DNA of 64,000 nucleotides, from contig QCGC01000001.1 of NCBI GenBank assembly GCA_003278225.1, positions 62,001 to 126,000 of the forward strand. Reading direction: 5' to 3'. Position 1 is the first letter of the stretch. Each line of letters begins with the position of its first letter. The position numbers and the translations under genes were made by a program. The notes below the pieces were generated by a model. It made no database searches. It was given only the letters and a program-made list of their open reading frames with translations, and was not told the origin of the DNA. The stretch comes from Prochlorococcus sp. AG-363-P01. GTDB lineage: Bacteria; Cyanobacteriota; Cyanobacteriia; PCC-6307; Cyanobiaceae. Shown piece after piece: positions 20,150 through 30,504 of this stretch.

Positions 20150-21748
20150 ATGACCTTCCCAGATTTCAGTATTGACAATCCTCAAAGTCAATGGGAAAGA
20201 TTTTGCAAACTCCTATGGCTCAGTAGTGAGTTGAATATCTGGCTAGACGTAAGCAGGATGAAAATAAACTCATCAGATCTTGATATCATTGAGGTAGACC
20301 TGAGGAAAGCCATTGAGGCTATTGATGCCCTTGAATCAGGAGCTATATCTAATAAGGATGAAAATAGACAGGTAGGGCACTATTGGTTAAGAAACATCAC
20401 CATTGCTCCTACTGAGGAAATTAGAGAAGAAATTGAAGAAGAGATTTCTCTAATTGAAAAGTTTGGAAAACAAATAACTAAAGGAGAGATTAAGACTCCT
20501 AATGGCAAGCAATTTACGGATGTTCTTTGGATAGGTATTGGGGGTAGTGGTCTTGGACCTCGTTTAATTATTGAAGCCTTGCAGGAATATAAAAAGGGCT
20601 TGTCCTTTCACTTTCTTGACAATGTAGATCCTTCTGGATTAAATGAAAAATTTAATATAATCAAAGATTCATTAGATACAACATTATTCGTTATTGTTAG
20701 CAAATCTGGAGGGACACCTGAACCTCGTATAGGTATGCAGCAAGCCAGAAAAATACTTGAGTTTCATGGTGGAAGTTGGCCACAACAATCGGTAGCAATC
20801 ACCATGAATGGAAGTGAACTTTATAAGGTAGCTAATGAAGAACAATGGCTAAATATTTTTAATATGCAAGATTGGGTTGGTGGTCGAACAAGTATTACAA
20901 GTGCTGTAGGTCTACTGCCAATTTCACTAATTGGATTAGAACCACGAGAACTGTTAAAGGGAGCTAAAATTATGGATCAAATAACGAGAACAAAAGACAT
21001 ATTTAACAACCCAGCGATCCTTTTATCATTGGCCTGGTGGCAATCAGGTAATGGCAAGGGAACAAGAGATATGGTTGTTCTCCCCTATAGAGATCGACTT
21101 GAACTATTTAGTAGGTATCTTCAACAATTAGTAATGGAATCATTAGGCAAAAGGAATGATCGAAATGGAAATACTGTCAATCAAGGTCTATCTGTTTACG
21201 GTAATAAGGGATCAACTGATCAACATGCATATGTACAACAACTTCGTGATGGATTAGATAATTACTTTGCAATTTTTATAGAAGTACTTAACGACGAAAA
21301 AAATATAGTACCAATTGCTAATGAAAATCCAGGTGATTATCTATCTGGCTTCTTGCAAGGTACCAGATCAGCATTAACGGAAGCCGGAAAGCAAAGTATA
21401 ACAATTACAATGGAAAAGTTAGATTCTTGTAGTCTAGGAGCCTTAATAGCTTTATTTGAAAGAACAGTAAGTATTTACGCTGAGCTAATAAATATTAATG
21501 CTTATGATCAACCCGGTGTAGAGGCTGGAAAAAAAGCAGCCTCTAAAATACTAGTCCTTAAAAAGGAAATACTTAAACTTTTAAATGACAAAAAACCTAG
21601 ATCTATATCTCAAATAGCTATGGGAACAGAATCAGGATCAAATGAGTCTATTTATTTCATTCTTAGGCATATTCTCTCAAATGATGATCAATATGCCAAA
21701 GATGGTAATTGGGGTGATCCTAACAGCATAATCTTTAGAAAACTATGA
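20150..21748 (+). CDS. pgi: Glucose-6-phosphate isomerase
   Basis: Interconverts glucose-6-phosphate and fructose-6-phosphate, linking the Calvin cycle and glycogen to glycolytic and pentose phosphate routes. Visible features are IGIGGSGLGPRL, the phosphate-binding SKSGGTPEPRIG, DWVGGRTSITSAVGLLP and the C-terminal QPGVEAGKKAA with the catalytic lysine region. Length is 532, as in the cyanobacterial form, which is shorter than the 550-residue enteric enzyme. A 201-nt AT-rich gap precedes it and presumably holds its promoter. It converges with leuS. Confidence 0.95.
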   Translation: MTFPDFSIDNPQSQWERFCKLLWLSSELNIWLDVSRMKINSSDLDIIEVDLRKAIEAIDALESGAISNKDENRQVGHYWLRNITIAPTEEIREEIEEEISLIEKFGKQITKGEIKTPNGKQFTDVLWIGIGGSGLGPRLIIEALQEYKKGLSFHFLDNVDPSGLNEKFNIIKDSLDTTLFVIVSKSGGTPEPRIGMQQARKILEFHGGSWPQQSVAITMNGSELYKVANEEQWLNIFNMQDWVGGRTSITSAVGLLPISLIGLEPRELLKGAKIMDQITRTKDIFNNPAILLSLAWWQSGNGKGTRDMVVLPYRDRLELFSRYLQQLVMESLGKRNDRNGNTVNQGLSVYGNKGSTDQHAYVQQLRDGLDNYFAIFIEVLNDEKNIVPIANENPGDYLSGFLQGTRSALTEAGKQSITITMEKLDSCSLGALIALFERTVSIYAELININAYDQPGVEAGKKAASKILVLKKEILKLLNDKKPRSISQIAMGTESGSNESIYFILRHILSNDDQYAKDGNWGDPNSIIFRKL

Positions 21749-21755
21749 TGACTTA

Positions 21756-24395
21756 TTAGGGTACTAAGTTAACTAGTTTATTGGGAATAATAATTACTCT
21801 AGATGGCTTCGATCCTTCTAGCCACTTTTTTGCAATATCACTTTCTAAAGCTATTTTTTCAATCTCAGTGTTGCTCATATTTAATGAGATCTCTAGCTTT
21901 CCACGGACCTTCCCTTTAACTTGGACTACTAATTGGACTGTTTGAGATATAATTGCTTCTGGGTCATAATCCGGCCAATTTACTAAATGAACACTTTCTG
22001 TATTGGAGAATTTCTGCCACAACTCTTCTGATATATGCGGTGCAAATGGAGCTAATAATTTAATTAATGTTGTCGTGCCTTCTTTCAAAATAGGAATTCC
22101 AAGTAGATCAAAATGTTCATTAATAGCATTAGTTAATTTCATGAGTTCTGATATCGCGGTATTAAATTGAAGGTTAATATCTAGATCTTCAGTTATTGAT
22201 TTGATGGCTGAATGAATAGATCTTCTTACGCTGACTTCATTTTTATTTAAATCTTTTACTAGAATAGAATCGGATTTGGAAGTGCTAAGGTAATCTTTAT
22301 CTTTTGATATTTTAGTACAGACTGAATCAACCAATTTCCAGATTCTTGTAAGAAATCTATATTGACCTTCCACATCTGCGTCATTCCATTCAAGATCTTT
22401 CTCTGGAGGTGCTTTGAATAGTATAAACATTCTAGCTGTATCAGCACCATATTTATCAATTACAGAGGCAGGATCTATACCATTGTATTTTGATTTAGAC
22501 ATTTTCTCATAAGTAGTTATAAGATGATCTTTGGTATCTGGATCAGTAGGATTACTAGGGTTAGTGATTTTAGCAATAGGAATATACTTTCCAGTCTTTG
22601 GATTCTTATAAGTAATCCCTTGTACCATTCCTTGGGTTAGAAGCCTAGAAAATGGTTCACTAATTGAATGTAATCCTATATCTTTTAGGGATTTTGTCAA
22701 AAATCTTGAGTATAATAAGTGTAGTATGGCGTGCTCAATTCCACCTACATATTGATTAACTGGCAACCAGCTATCTATGAAACCTTTTGAATAAGGCAAA
22801 TTATTATTTGTGGGATCAGCAAACCTAAGGAAATACCACGATGAACACATAAATGTATCCATAGTGTCACTTTCTCGTATTGCTTTCTTGTTACATTTTG
22901 GACATTTAACGCTTGACCAATTCCTATTACTACGAAGTGGGGACTCACCTTTCTGCTTTATATCAATTTCCTTTGGCAACTCAACAGGCAAGTCTTCAGT
23001 CTTAACAGGAACTACACCACATTCCTTGCAATGTATTATAGGAATTGGGCATCCCCAGTATCGTTGCCTTGAAATTAACCAATCTCTTAACCTATACTTT
23101 TGTTTGATTTCTGCCCAACCATCTTTTTCCCCAAATTCAACTATTAGGTTTCTGGCTTCGTTGCTATCTTTCCCATTTAAGTGATCTGAATTTATTAATT
23201 TACCTTCGCCAGTGAAGCATGGATTATCGCCATCAGAAGTATCCTCTGAAACAATGACTTTTGTGATATTTATATTGTATTTGTTAGCAAATTTAAAATC
23301 CCTTTCATCATGTGCTGGTACTCCCATAACTGCTCCAGTCCCATATTCAGCTAATACATAGTTCGCTAACCAGATAGGAACTTTTTGTCCATTTATTGGA
23401 TTAATTGCTTCGAGATCTATTTTTATACCTAGCATTTCTTTATCACTATAATCTCTTTTGTAGGCTTTTCTTTTTGCTAATTGGTGTCTGAAATTATTAA
23501 TTTTTTGTATTTGATCATTATCTGTTATTTGATCTAAGATCTTGTGATCAGCTTTAATAGCGATGTAACTTACCCCATATAAAGTATCAGGCCGTGTAGT
23601 AAACACTTTTATGCTTTCATTTTTATTAATGCTTAGCGCAAAACTTATTTGTGTACCCTTATACCGACCAATCCAATTGGCCTGCATAGTTTTAACTTTA
23701 TCAGGCCAACCGTTTAACTCGTCTAAGTCATTAAGCAATTGTTCTGAATATTTTGTTATGCGTAAAAACCATTGCTTTAACTTTCTTTGTTCTACTTTTG
23801 CACCGGATCTCCAAGAATTTCCTTCAGAGTCTACCTGCTCGTTTGCTAATACAGTTTGATCTACAGGATCCCAATTAACTGTAGCCTCCTTTTGATATGC
23901 TAAACCAGCTTTATATAATTCTAGGAATAAATATTGTGTCCATTTATAATACTCCTTATGGCAAGTGGCTTGTTCTCTATCCCAATCGATTGATAAGCCT
24001 AATTTATTCAATTGACTCTTCATTTGTAAAATATTCTGATTAGTCCAATCCTCCGGCATTATCCCTCTATCTATTGCTGCATTTTCTGCTGGAAGGCCAA
24101 AGGCATCCCATCCCATAGGATGTAGTACCGCATATCCCCTCATTCTATGTAAGCGGGCGATTACATCTGTTATTACATAATTTCTTACATGACCCATATG
24201 AAGTGATCCTGATGGGTATGGAAACATAGAGAGCGCATAAAACCTTTTTTGGTCTTTCTCCGGTTGCGGAGTCCGATCAAGACCAATTTCTGCCCAATAT
24301 TTCTGCCAATGCTTTTCTAAATTTTTGGGGTTGTATCGTTCAGATGGTTGATCTGAATGTGTCTTGTTGGTAGGTTTCTCCTTCACGGATTTCAT
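21756..24395 (-). CDS. leuS: Leucyl-tRNA synthetase
   Basis: Class Ia aminoacyl-tRNA synthetase, 879 residues. The HIGH motif appears as [15 protein letters not shown] near residue 60, the KMSKS motif as [14 protein letters not shown], and the CP1 editing domain includes [11 protein letters not shown] zinc-ribbon-like segment is present (CKECGVVP and CPKCNKKA), and [16 protein letters not shown] is conserved in LeuRS. The C-terminal domain [12 protein letters not shown] is typical. The divergent dapF gene shares a 123-nt upstream region. Confidence 0.97.
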   Translation of the reverse strand: MKSVKEKPTNKTHSDQPSERYNPKNLEKHWQKYWAEIGLDRTPQPEKDQKRFYALSMFPYPSGSLHMGHVRNYVITDVIARLHRMRGYAVLHPMGWDAFGLPAENAAIDRGIMPEDWTNQNILQMKSQLNKLGLSIDWDREQATCHKEYYKWTQYLFLELYKAGLAYQKEATVNWDPVDQTVLANEQVDSEGNSWRSGAKVEQRKLKQWFLRITKYSEQLLNDLDELNGWPDKVKTMQANWIGRYKGTQISFALSINKNESIKVFTTRPDTLYGVSYIAIKADHKILDQITDNDQIQKINNFRHQLAKRKAYKRDYSDKEMLGIKIDLEAINPINGQKVPIWLANYVLAEYGTGAVMGVPAHDERDFKFANKYNINITKVIVSEDTSDGDNPCFTGEGKLINSDHLNGKDSNEARNLIVEFGEKDGWAEIKQKYRLRDWLISRQRYWGCPIPIIHCKECGVVPVKTEDLPVELPKEIDIKQKGESPLRSNRNWSSVKCPKCNKKAIRESDTMDTFMCSSWYFLRFADPTNNNLPYSKGFIDSWLPVNQYVGGIEHAILHLLYSRFLTKSLKDIGLHSISEPFSRLLTQGMVQGITYKNPKTGKYIPIAKITNPSNPTDPDTKDHLITTYEKMSKSKYNGIDPASVIDKYGADTARMFILFKAPPEKDLEWNDADVEGQYRFLTRIWKLVDSVCTKISKDKDYLSTSKSDSILVKDLNKNEVSVRRSIHSAIKSITEDLDINLQFNTAISELMKLTNAINEHFDLLGIPILKEGTTTLIKLLAPFAPHISEELWQKFSNTESVHLVNWPDYDPEAIISQTVQLVVQVKGKVRGKLEISLNMSNTEIEKIALESDIAKKWLEGSKPSRVIIIPNKLVNLVP

Positions 24396-24518
24396 TTGTC
24401 GTTTAAAGATCGTGACACATTGACGACCCTTTATACTGAATCGTTTGATTTCTATTAGCAGATCCTACTATTTTTAATCTTTCTATCTAGGTTATAGAAT
24501 TAATTTAGCTAAAGCTAA

Positions 24519-25385
24519 ATGGTTCAGATGCTTAGTTTTTATAAATATCAAGGCTTAGGAAATGACTTCATTATTTTGGATGAGGTCAAAAATCACTTAT
24601 CAGCTTTCAGTAGCAATGAATTTAAGCTTTTTGTTCGTAAAGCTTGTAATAGGCGTTTTGGTATAGGGGCTGATGGATTAATTATTGTCAGCCAAACCGG
24701 TGTGGAGAGGAATATAAATATGAAAATCTTTAATTCAGATGGAAGTCAGGCTGAAATGTGTGGAAATGGTATTCGGTGTTTAGTTAGGTATCTATTAGAT
24801 ATGAATCAAATAAGTCATAAGCAAGAGTTAAGGATATCCACCTTGGCAGGATTGATTAAGGCAAGTATTGACAAAGATAAATTTGTTACTGTTGATATGG
24901 GAACTCCATCATTATTACCTAGGGAGATCCCTACACTGCTATCAATTGGTGATAGTGGAGTTCCTCAAGGGAATATTAATCTGGAAGGACAGACCTTTAA
25001 AGTGTTTGCGGCAGGTATGGGTAATCCTCATATGATCATTTATACTTCTGACTTGCAAAACATTAAGTTGGAGAATTTAGGCGAAAAATTAGAAAAAAAT
25101 CGGTTTTTTCCTGCCGATACTAATGTCCATTTTGTACAGGTCTGTACCAGAAAGCTACTACAAGTAAGAGTTTGGGAAAGAGGGAGTGGTGTAACCCTTG
25201 CTTGTGGAACTGGTGCTTGTGCATGTGCAGTGGTTTCACATAAATTAGGTTTATGTGATGTTGGTGTTGATGTTGAATTACCTGGTGGTAAACTGTATAT
25301 TGAATGGCCATTAGAAGAAGGAAGTGTATATATGAAGGGACCGGCAGAACCAATCTTCACTGGAGAAATTAATTTATTATCATAA
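24519..25385 (+). CDS. dapF: Diaminopimelate epimerase
   Basis: Converts LL- to meso-diaminopimelate for lysine and peptidoglycan. Both catalytic cysteines are in place: MCGNGIRCLVRYL and TLACGTGACACAV. YQGLGNDFIILD is the standard N-terminus. The ATG at 24519 sits inside a perfect short hairpin (24504-24519), so the ATG at 24528 (MLSFYKYQG), which fits the family start better, may be used instead. The desulfurase gene begins 6 nt after the stop codon. Confidence 0.95.
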   Translation: MVQMLSFYKYQGLGNDFIILDEVKNHLSAFSSNEFKLFVRKACNRRFGIGADGLIIVSQTGVERNINMKIFNSDGSQAEMCGNGIRCLVRYLLDMNQISHKQELRISTLAGLIKASIDKDKFVTVDMGTPSLLPREIPTLLSIGDSGVPQGNINLEGQTFKVFAAGMGNPHMIIYTSDLQNIKLENLGEKLEKNRFFPADTNVHFVQVCTRKLLQVRVWERGSGVTLACGTGACACAVVSHKLGLCDVGVDVELPGGKLYIEWPLEEGSVYMKGPAEPIFTGEINLLS

Positions 25386-25391
25386 ATTTAT

Positions 25392-26573
25392 ATGGTTAAA
25401 GAATTAAACGATATTTATTTAGATGGAAGTGCTACTACTCCAGTAAGGGAAGCTGTTCTTAAACGTATAAAAGAAGTTGAGTCTTCTTACTGGGGCAATC
25501 CTTCAAGCCTTCATGTTCATGGATTAAAAGCTTGTGAACAATTAGAAAGAAGTAGAAGATCAATTGCAATTTCATTAGAAGCTGAAGAGTCGGAAATAGT
25601 ATTTACTTCAGGAGCCACTGAATCCAATAAACTTTCTCTTATTGGCTCTACTACTAGATTAACGCCTGGTAGAATCGTAATCTCATCTGTTGAACATCCA
25701 TCTGTTATTTCAGCAGCGAATTCTATGATGGAAAAGGGATGGGATGTTGCCTATTGGCCAGTAGATAAGTTTGGTAGGGTATTGTTATCTGAGATAGATA
25801 GACTACTTTCATATCCAACAAAGATAGTGTCTATTGTATGGGCCCAGAGCGAAGTTGGTACTATTCAACCGATAGAACAAATAGGTAAGATATGTAAGGA
25901 AAAAGGTATTATTTTTCATACAGATGCAACTCAAATACTTAGTCAACACAAATTTAATTGGAGAAAGTTACCTGTAGATCTACTTAGTTTTTCAGCACAC
26001 AAATTTCAAGGACCTAAAGGAGTTGGGGTTTTACTAAGAAGAAAAACAATAACTAATAATCAAAATTTAAAAGAATTTAGTTCTGGGCAAGAGTATGGTA
26101 TCCGGGCTGGCACACAACCAGTTGCCTTGATTGCTGGAATGGCATTAGCAATAGAATTATTGGATTCACCTATTAATCATCCTAATCTGACACATACTTC
26201 TGAATACCAAAGGATATTAACACTGACTAATAAATTAAGATTAGACTTAAAAAAAATAAGCTATATAAGTTTTACTGGTCATCCAATTCACAGATTATCG
26301 AATCATATTTCTTTATTGGTTGGCAACTCAAATAATCAACCTATCTCTGGTAGAAGACTTGTAAGAATTTTATCTGACAATGGGGTTAGTGTGAGTAGCG
26401 GTACTGCCTGTAGTTCAGGAAACTATAGCGATAGTGCAGTTCTAAAAGCTATGAATATCCCATCAGAATGGAGACAGTCAGGTTTAAGGCTCAGCTTAGG
26501 AAATTGGTTGAGTGAAGAGCAGATATTAAAAGTACCAAGAATTCTAAACGAAACCATATTATCATTGTCCTGA
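25392..26573 (+). CDS. Cysteine desulfurase (class V aminotransferase, IscS/NifS type)
   Basis: PLP enzyme of 393 residues that releases sulfur from cysteine for Fe-S clusters, thiolation or other cofactors. It begins IYLDGSATTPV, has TSGATESNKLSL, the PLP-lysine motif FSAHKFQGPKG and the catalytic cysteine in SSGTACSSGNYSDS. The cysteine loop and overall length fit group I (IscS/NifS) rather than the SufS type. Spacing of 6 nt from dapF and 29 nt to the DUF1995 gene suggests one transcript. No scaffold or Suf gene is nearby, so which pathway it feeds is unclear. Confidence 0.9.
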   Translation: MVKELNDIYLDGSATTPVREAVLKRIKEVESSYWGNPSSLHVHGLKACEQLERSRRSIAISLEAEESEIVFTSGATESNKLSLIGSTTRLTPGRIVISSVEHPSVISAANSMMEKGWDVAYWPVDKFGRVLLSEIDRLLSYPTKIVSIVWAQSEVGTIQPIEQIGKICKEKGIIFHTDATQILSQHKFNWRKLPVDLLSFSAHKFQGPKGVGVLLRRKTITNNQNLKEFSSGQEYGIRAGTQPVALIAGMALAIELLDSPINHPNLTHTSEYQRILTLTNKLRLDLKKISYISFTGHPIHRLSNHISLLVGNSNNQPISGRRLVRILSDNGVSVSSGTACSSGNYSDSAVLKAMNIPSEWRQSGLRLSLGNWLSEEQILKVPRILNETILSLS

Positions 26574-26602
26574 GTTTAGAAAAATCGACAGAATCTAATT
26601 CT

Positions 26603-27232
26603 ATGTCAAAAAAACTACCGGAAAAATTATTTGATGCAGAGGCCCAAATCTATGATTCATTATTAAAATCTTTTACTAACAAAAACACAACACGTATTGC
26701 AGTAGATATTCGTTTTGAAGGTCTAAGACTGATGCCTATTGGTATAAGACTATCTAAAAAACTGATAGACTATAAATACAAGCCCTTATTAGCATTTGGC
26801 GATGCAGGATCTACGGCATTAGCAAGAAGGGAATCTCCTGAATTAGGCACTAATATTAAATCCTTTAAAGAAATAATGGATAATAAACTAGATGAATCAT
26901 TTTGTAATCCAATAATAGCGATTTCACCTCAACCCTACGATTATGAGGAATTTGAGGCAATGTGTAACGATTATCGAGGCATCGTCATTATGCTAAATGG
27001 TAAATTAGATGACTCCGAGGTTGGCATAGGAAGTGTTGCTAGGGATCGTAGGAAGAAATTTATTATGAAATGGGAACAAATATATTGGTTGCAACCTTTT
27101 AAAAATGCAGCATTACTCCATTCATATCCTTCAAAGTGGACCTTATTTAAGCAAACAGATAATGGTTTTATAGAACATGAAGTCTTTGAAAAAAAACCTA
27201 ATTCAGAGGAAATATTTGAATCACTTTTGTGA
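26603..27232 (+). CDS. DUF1995 family protein
   Basis: A 209-residue soluble protein. Its opening (LPEKLFDAEAQIYDSLLKSF), the segment DIRFEGLRLMPIGIRL, FGDAGSTALARR and the later IVIMLNGKLDDSEVGIGSVARDRR fit the DUF1995 family shared by cyanobacteria and chloroplasts, whose function is not established. No membrane segment or signal peptide is visible. Its stop codon overlaps the next gene's ATG by 1 nt (TGATG), so it is coupled to a periplasmic penicillin-binding protein, and it follows the desulfurase by 29 nt. Confidence 0.75.
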   Translation: MSKKLPEKLFDAEAQIYDSLLKSFTNKNTTRIAVDIRFEGLRLMPIGIRLSKKLIDYKYKPLLAFGDAGSTALARRESPELGTNIKSFKEIMDNKLDESFCNPIIAISPQPYDYEEFEAMCNDYRGIVIMLNGKLDDSEVGIGSVARDRRKKFIMKWEQIYWLQPFKNAALLHSYPSKWTLFKQTDNGFIEHEVFEKKPNSEEIFESLL

Positions 27233-28530
27233 TGAGAATATTAAATAAATTGAAAAATTTAGTCATAAGTTCTAGAGCTAGATCGATACTTCTAGTTTAT
27301 TTATTATTACCTCTTTCTATTGTATTTTATATAGTTCGGATATCGAATGATAATTATACTATATACCAATCTAATTCTTCATATCTAATAAGTAGAGAAT
27401 GTAAGCTACTAAATCAGGAAATTGTAAATACTTTGAATCATGAAATTGATGCTTGGAGTGTATCTGTGTTGGATTCAGAAAGAACATTAATTGCTGCATT
27501 AAATTCAGAAAAATTATTTATTCCAGCTTCAAATGTCAAATTATTTACTACAGCATTTGCTTTAGACAAATTAGGTAGTAACTTTAGACTCACCACTAAA
27601 TTAATAAGTCGCAGAGACGGAATATTAGAGTTATGGGGAGAAGGCGATCCAGATTTAAGTGATGTAGATATTGAGGCGATTACGAAGCAAGCTTCATTGC
27701 TACTCAAAGATAGACTAGCTAAAAACAAACAACCTATTATAATTTTATATGAAGAGCCTAAAACAAACTGGTGGTCAACAAGTTGGCACCAATCCGATAG
27801 GTTATATAGCTATGGATCACCAATAACTCGATTAGCACTAGTTAGCAACTCAACAAGTACATCTATTAATGCGCCATTTGAGAAATTATTGAATGTTCTG
27901 GATTCAAAGATAAAATTATTTGATATAGAACCAATACTTCAAAAAGAAGATTTCACTAAGATTAAATTATTTCAATCATTAAGTGATTTCTTTTTAGGCA
28001 GAAAAGTTATTTTCGAAATACTTTCAGCTCCAATGGTTAGTTTGCTTAGCTTAGCAAATTCTGAAAGTCATAACTTCACGGCTGAAGTTCTTTTGAGAAA
28101 TGCCGCCGGCAGCTGGAATCCTGATTTAGCTACAAATGAATTATCTAATTGGTTGCTATTAAAGGGAATTCCTGCCTCTGAATTTATCTTTGTAGATGGT
28201 AGTGGGCTATCTCGTTTAAACAAGGTAACAACAGCTGGTATTTCATCTTTGCTATGGCATATGGATCACCATAAATATTCAGCTATGTTCAAATCCTCAA
28301 TGGCTATTCTAGGTGTCAGGGGCACATTAATTGATTTTGACGCACAATCATCTATAAAAGGAAATTTCTTTGGAAAAACTGGAACTCTAACTGGAGTCAG
28401 AGCTGTATCGGGCATACTTAATACAAAAAATAATGTTAGATATATTAGTATTATTAGTAATAATGCATCAGATCCCAATAAAACGATAGGTGAATTGCTA
28501 AATATCATATATAGATATGATCAATGCTAA
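27232..28530 (+). CDS. dacB: D-Ala-D-Ala carboxypeptidase/endopeptidase, PBP4 (S13) family
   Basis: Peptidoglycan-trimming enzyme of 432 residues, exported: a hydrophobic segment near residues 18-34 (ILLVYLLLPLSIVFYIV) acts as signal or anchor. The S13 motifs are present: SxxK as IPASNVKLFTTAFALD, SxN within ANSESHNFTAEVLLR, and KTG as FGKTGTLTGVRAVSG. The start is ATG 27232, which overlaps the upstream stop codon by one base; a GTG one codon earlier is also open. The first 40 residues are more basic and longer than a simple signal peptide. Confidence 0.87.
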   Translation: MRILNKLKNLVISSRARSILLVYLLLPLSIVFYIVRISNDNYTIYQSNSSYLISRECKLLNQEIVNTLNHEIDAWSVSVLDSERTLIAALNSEKLFIPASNVKLFTTAFALDKLGSNFRLTTKLISRRDGILELWGEGDPDLSDVDIEAITKQASLLLKDRLAKNKQPIIILYEEPKTNWWSTSWHQSDRLYSYGSPITRLALVSNSTSTSINAPFEKLLNVLDSKIKLFDIEPILQKEDFTKIKLFQSLSDFFLGRKVIFEILSAPMVSLLSLANSESHNFTAEVLLRNAAGSWNPDLATNELSNWLLLKGIPASEFIFVDGSGLSRLNKVTTAGISSLLWHMDHHKYSAMFKSSMAILGVRGTLIDFDAQSSIKGNFFGKTGTLTGVRAVSGILNTKNNVRYISIISNNASDPNKTIGELLNIIYRYDQC

Positions 28531-28568
28531 TGAAATCTTTTAGTTAATATTGTTCTCAGATAATCTAT

Positions 28569-29450
28569 CTAGCTTGATCTTCTTTTATTAGACCTTGTTT
28601 TATCATTTGATGTTCTTTTAGCTGTCTCTAATTGGATTCTATTTAGTTCCTTTCTACCTGCAATAACAACATGATTGATTTCCTTTAGACGCCTTTCGAG
28701 TTCCTTCAAAGTATCATCTGCATATTGATGGGCCCCTTCCTGATAGTTACTTGCTTCTTTTTTAGCTTGTAATATGAGAACTTCACACTGTCTTTGTGTG
28801 TTTTCTCTAAAACTTTTAGCTTCATTATTAATATTCTCTGCATTTTTTAAAGCTTCTTTTTTTAGGTTGATACTTTGTTCTTTTATTAGTTCAAGTTGCT
28901 CAATTGCTTTAGCATTGTTATTTTCTAGCCGTTTATTTAGGTTATGACGGAGTTGCTGTTCTTCTATTTCAGCTTTTCTTGTTCTTTTTAGAATATCTTG
29001 ATCAAGCTTGGCTTTCCTATTATTATAGCTTTTTTCTAAATCAACCATTTTAAGTTTAATATCTTTTTCAATTAGCTTTGCTTTTTGCTTGGCTTCCTCG
29101 ATTATCTTCTCTGCTTGTTTTTGTGAGTATTCTTGTAATTTGTTAATTTGTCTTTCCGCTTCTTTTTTAACTCCTATTGTATCTACAAGCTTATCACGTT
29201 GTAATTTAGCTTTGTTTATGATCTCCTCTGAATATAATTTAGCCTGGTTTATATGTTTATCACCCGCCTGAATAATTTGAGCGGCTTTAATAATTTCGCT
29301 GGGTAAGGATTCTCTGATCTCGTCCAAAACATCGATTGCATCTTGTTCGTTTACTAATCTGTTTCCACTGAACGGTATTCTCCCGCCCTCAAGAAATATT
29401 TCTTCTAGTTGGTCTACTAGGTCAACGGTCGAGAGCCGAGACTCTTCCAT
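28569..29450 (-). CDS. Coiled-coil protein, DivIVA/Cdv3-like
   Basis: A 293-residue protein with a short globular start (STVDLVDQLEEIFLEGGRIPFSGNRLV, quoted from two adjoining pieces: STVDLVDQLEEI and FLEGGRIPFSGN) and then about 220 residues of charged heptad-like coiled coil rich in Lys, Glu, Gln and Asn. The tail is basic (RTSNDKTRSNKRRSS). No membrane segment is seen. It resembles the DivIVA-like cyanobacterial division protein Cdv3, which is inferred from the N-terminal DAIDVLDEIRESLP segment and the overall design; an ATP-synthase-b-like coil is a less likely reading. ATG 29450 is preferred over a TTG two codons earlier. It follows coaD by 20 nt. Confidence 0.6.
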   Translation of the reverse strand: MEESRLSTVDLVDQLEEIFLEGGRIPFSGNRLVNEQDAIDVLDEIRESLPSEIIKAAQIIQAGDKHINQAKLYSEEIINKAKLQRDKLVDTIGVKKEAERQINKLQEYSQKQAEKIIEEAKQKAKLIEKDIKLKMVDLEKSYNNRKAKLDQDILKRTRKAEIEEQQLRHNLNKRLENNNAKAIEQLELIKEQSINLKKEALKNAENINNEAKSFRENTQRQCEVLILQAKKEASNYQEGAHQYADDTLKELERRLKEINHVVIAGRKELNRIQLETAKRTSNDKTRSNKRRSS

Positions 29451-29470
29451 GTTCAAATATCTTAGATTTA

Positions 29471-29944
29471 CTAATTAAAATGCCTTTCGAGGTCATTGGC
29501 CACTCCTTTTGGAACCATATGGGATATTTTTCCGCCAAAGCTTGCAACTTCTTTTACAAGTGAGCTACTTAAAAAGCTGTGATGAGCTTCTGTAGCTAGA
29601 TAAACAGTTTCGTAACTAGCATCTAGTGTTCTGTTCGTATGAGCAATCTGAAGTTCATATTCAAAATCACTCATAGCTCTTAGGCCTCTAAGAATAAGGT
29701 CCACTTTCTGTTCCCTAGCGCAATTGACAGTTAAACCCTCAAAACTTATGACCTGAACTCCTTTTAGGTCTTGTATCGCTTCATTTATTTGATTGAGCCT
29801 AGTCTCCAAATCAAAAGTAGATGCTTTAGCGGGATTCTTCAGAACAGCCACCACTACTTCTCCAAAGAGATCCAGACCACGATTTATCAGATCCAAATGA
29901 CCAAATGTCAAAGGATCGAAACTTCCTGGGTAAAGTGCCTTCAT
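29471..29944 (-). CDS. coaD: Phosphopantetheine adenylyltransferase
   Basis: Transfers AMP to 4'-phosphopantetheine in coenzyme A synthesis. It begins [20 protein letters not shown], which includes the T/HxGH nucleotidyltransferase motif (TFGH), and contains [13 protein letters not shown] and the ISSSLVKE-like segment [16 protein letters not shown]. The ATG at 29944 gives the usual 157-residue protein; a TTG three codons upstream is less likely. It diverges from the flavin-reductase-domain gene with about 70 nt between them. Confidence 0.95.
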   Translation of the reverse strand: MKALYPGSFDPLTFGHLDLINRGLDLFGEVVVAVLKNPAKASTFDLETRLNQINEAIQDLKGVQVISFEGLTVNCAREQKVDLILRGLRAMSDFEYELQIAHTNRTLDASYETVYLATEAHHSFLSSSLVKEVASFGGKISHMVPKGVANDLERHFN

Positions 29945-30015
29945 CTTTATCAAATTTATTTATAAATGTAATCTAGAACTTATTTGCTTATAGTTGGAGA
30001 TATCAATTTGAAGTT

Positions 30016-30498
30016 ATGTCCCTCGATCTTGATGCAAAAAAGGTATTACTTCGTAAAATCCCACATGGCCTTTTTATATGCGGTGTTCAAGAAGCTGATG
30101 AAGTCAATGGATTTACAGCCAGTTGGGTAACTCAGGGTTCCTTTGAACCCCCATTGATCGTGATTGGTGTCAAGGCAGATGGTAGTAGCCATGGAATCAT
30201 TAAAAGAACAAAAAAATTCTCATTAAATTTCCTTAGAAGCGATCAGAAGGACTTAGCAGCAGTTTTTTTTAAACCTCAAAAAGCCCTAGGTGGAAGATTT
30301 GAAACAGCACCATTTCGCTTAGGTAATCTTGGTTTGCCAATTCTGGAAGATTCAATTGGCGGAATTGAATGTGTAACAATTGGAGAAATTGTCCATGGTG
30401 ATCACACAATCTTCGTTGGTGAAGTTAAATCAGCTTATTTAAATAAAGATGGCGAACCTCTAAATCTTAGCTCTACTGGATGGTCATATGGTGGATAA
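30016..30498 (+). CDS. Flavin reductase-like (FMN-binding split barrel) domain protein
   Basis: A 160-residue protein of the flavin-reductase-like fold. It has GLFICGVQEADEVNGFTASWVTQGSFEPPL, quoted here only in part as GFTASWVTQGSFEPPL, the FMN-contacting segment, followed by FSLNFLRSDQKDLA and GDHTIFVGEVKSAYL. It looks like the stand-alone form of the C-terminal domain found on cyanobacterial flavodiiron proteins, but there is no diiron domain here. Its redox partner is unknown. uvrC follows after 6 nt. Confidence 0.8.
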   Translation: MSLDLDAKKVLLRKIPHGLFICGVQEADEVNGFTASWVTQGSFEPPLIVIGVKADGSSHGIIKRTKKFSLNFLRSDQKDLAAVFFKPQKALGGRFETAPFRLGNLGLPILEDSIGGIECVTIGEIVHGDHTIFVGEVKSAYLNKDGEPLNLSSTGWSYGG

Positions 30499-30504
30499 GC
30501 TTAC

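Noticed and set aside
25040-25360. Two antisense open frames within dapF
   Set aside because: Low-complexity shadow frames opposite a well-conserved gene with both catalytic motifs.
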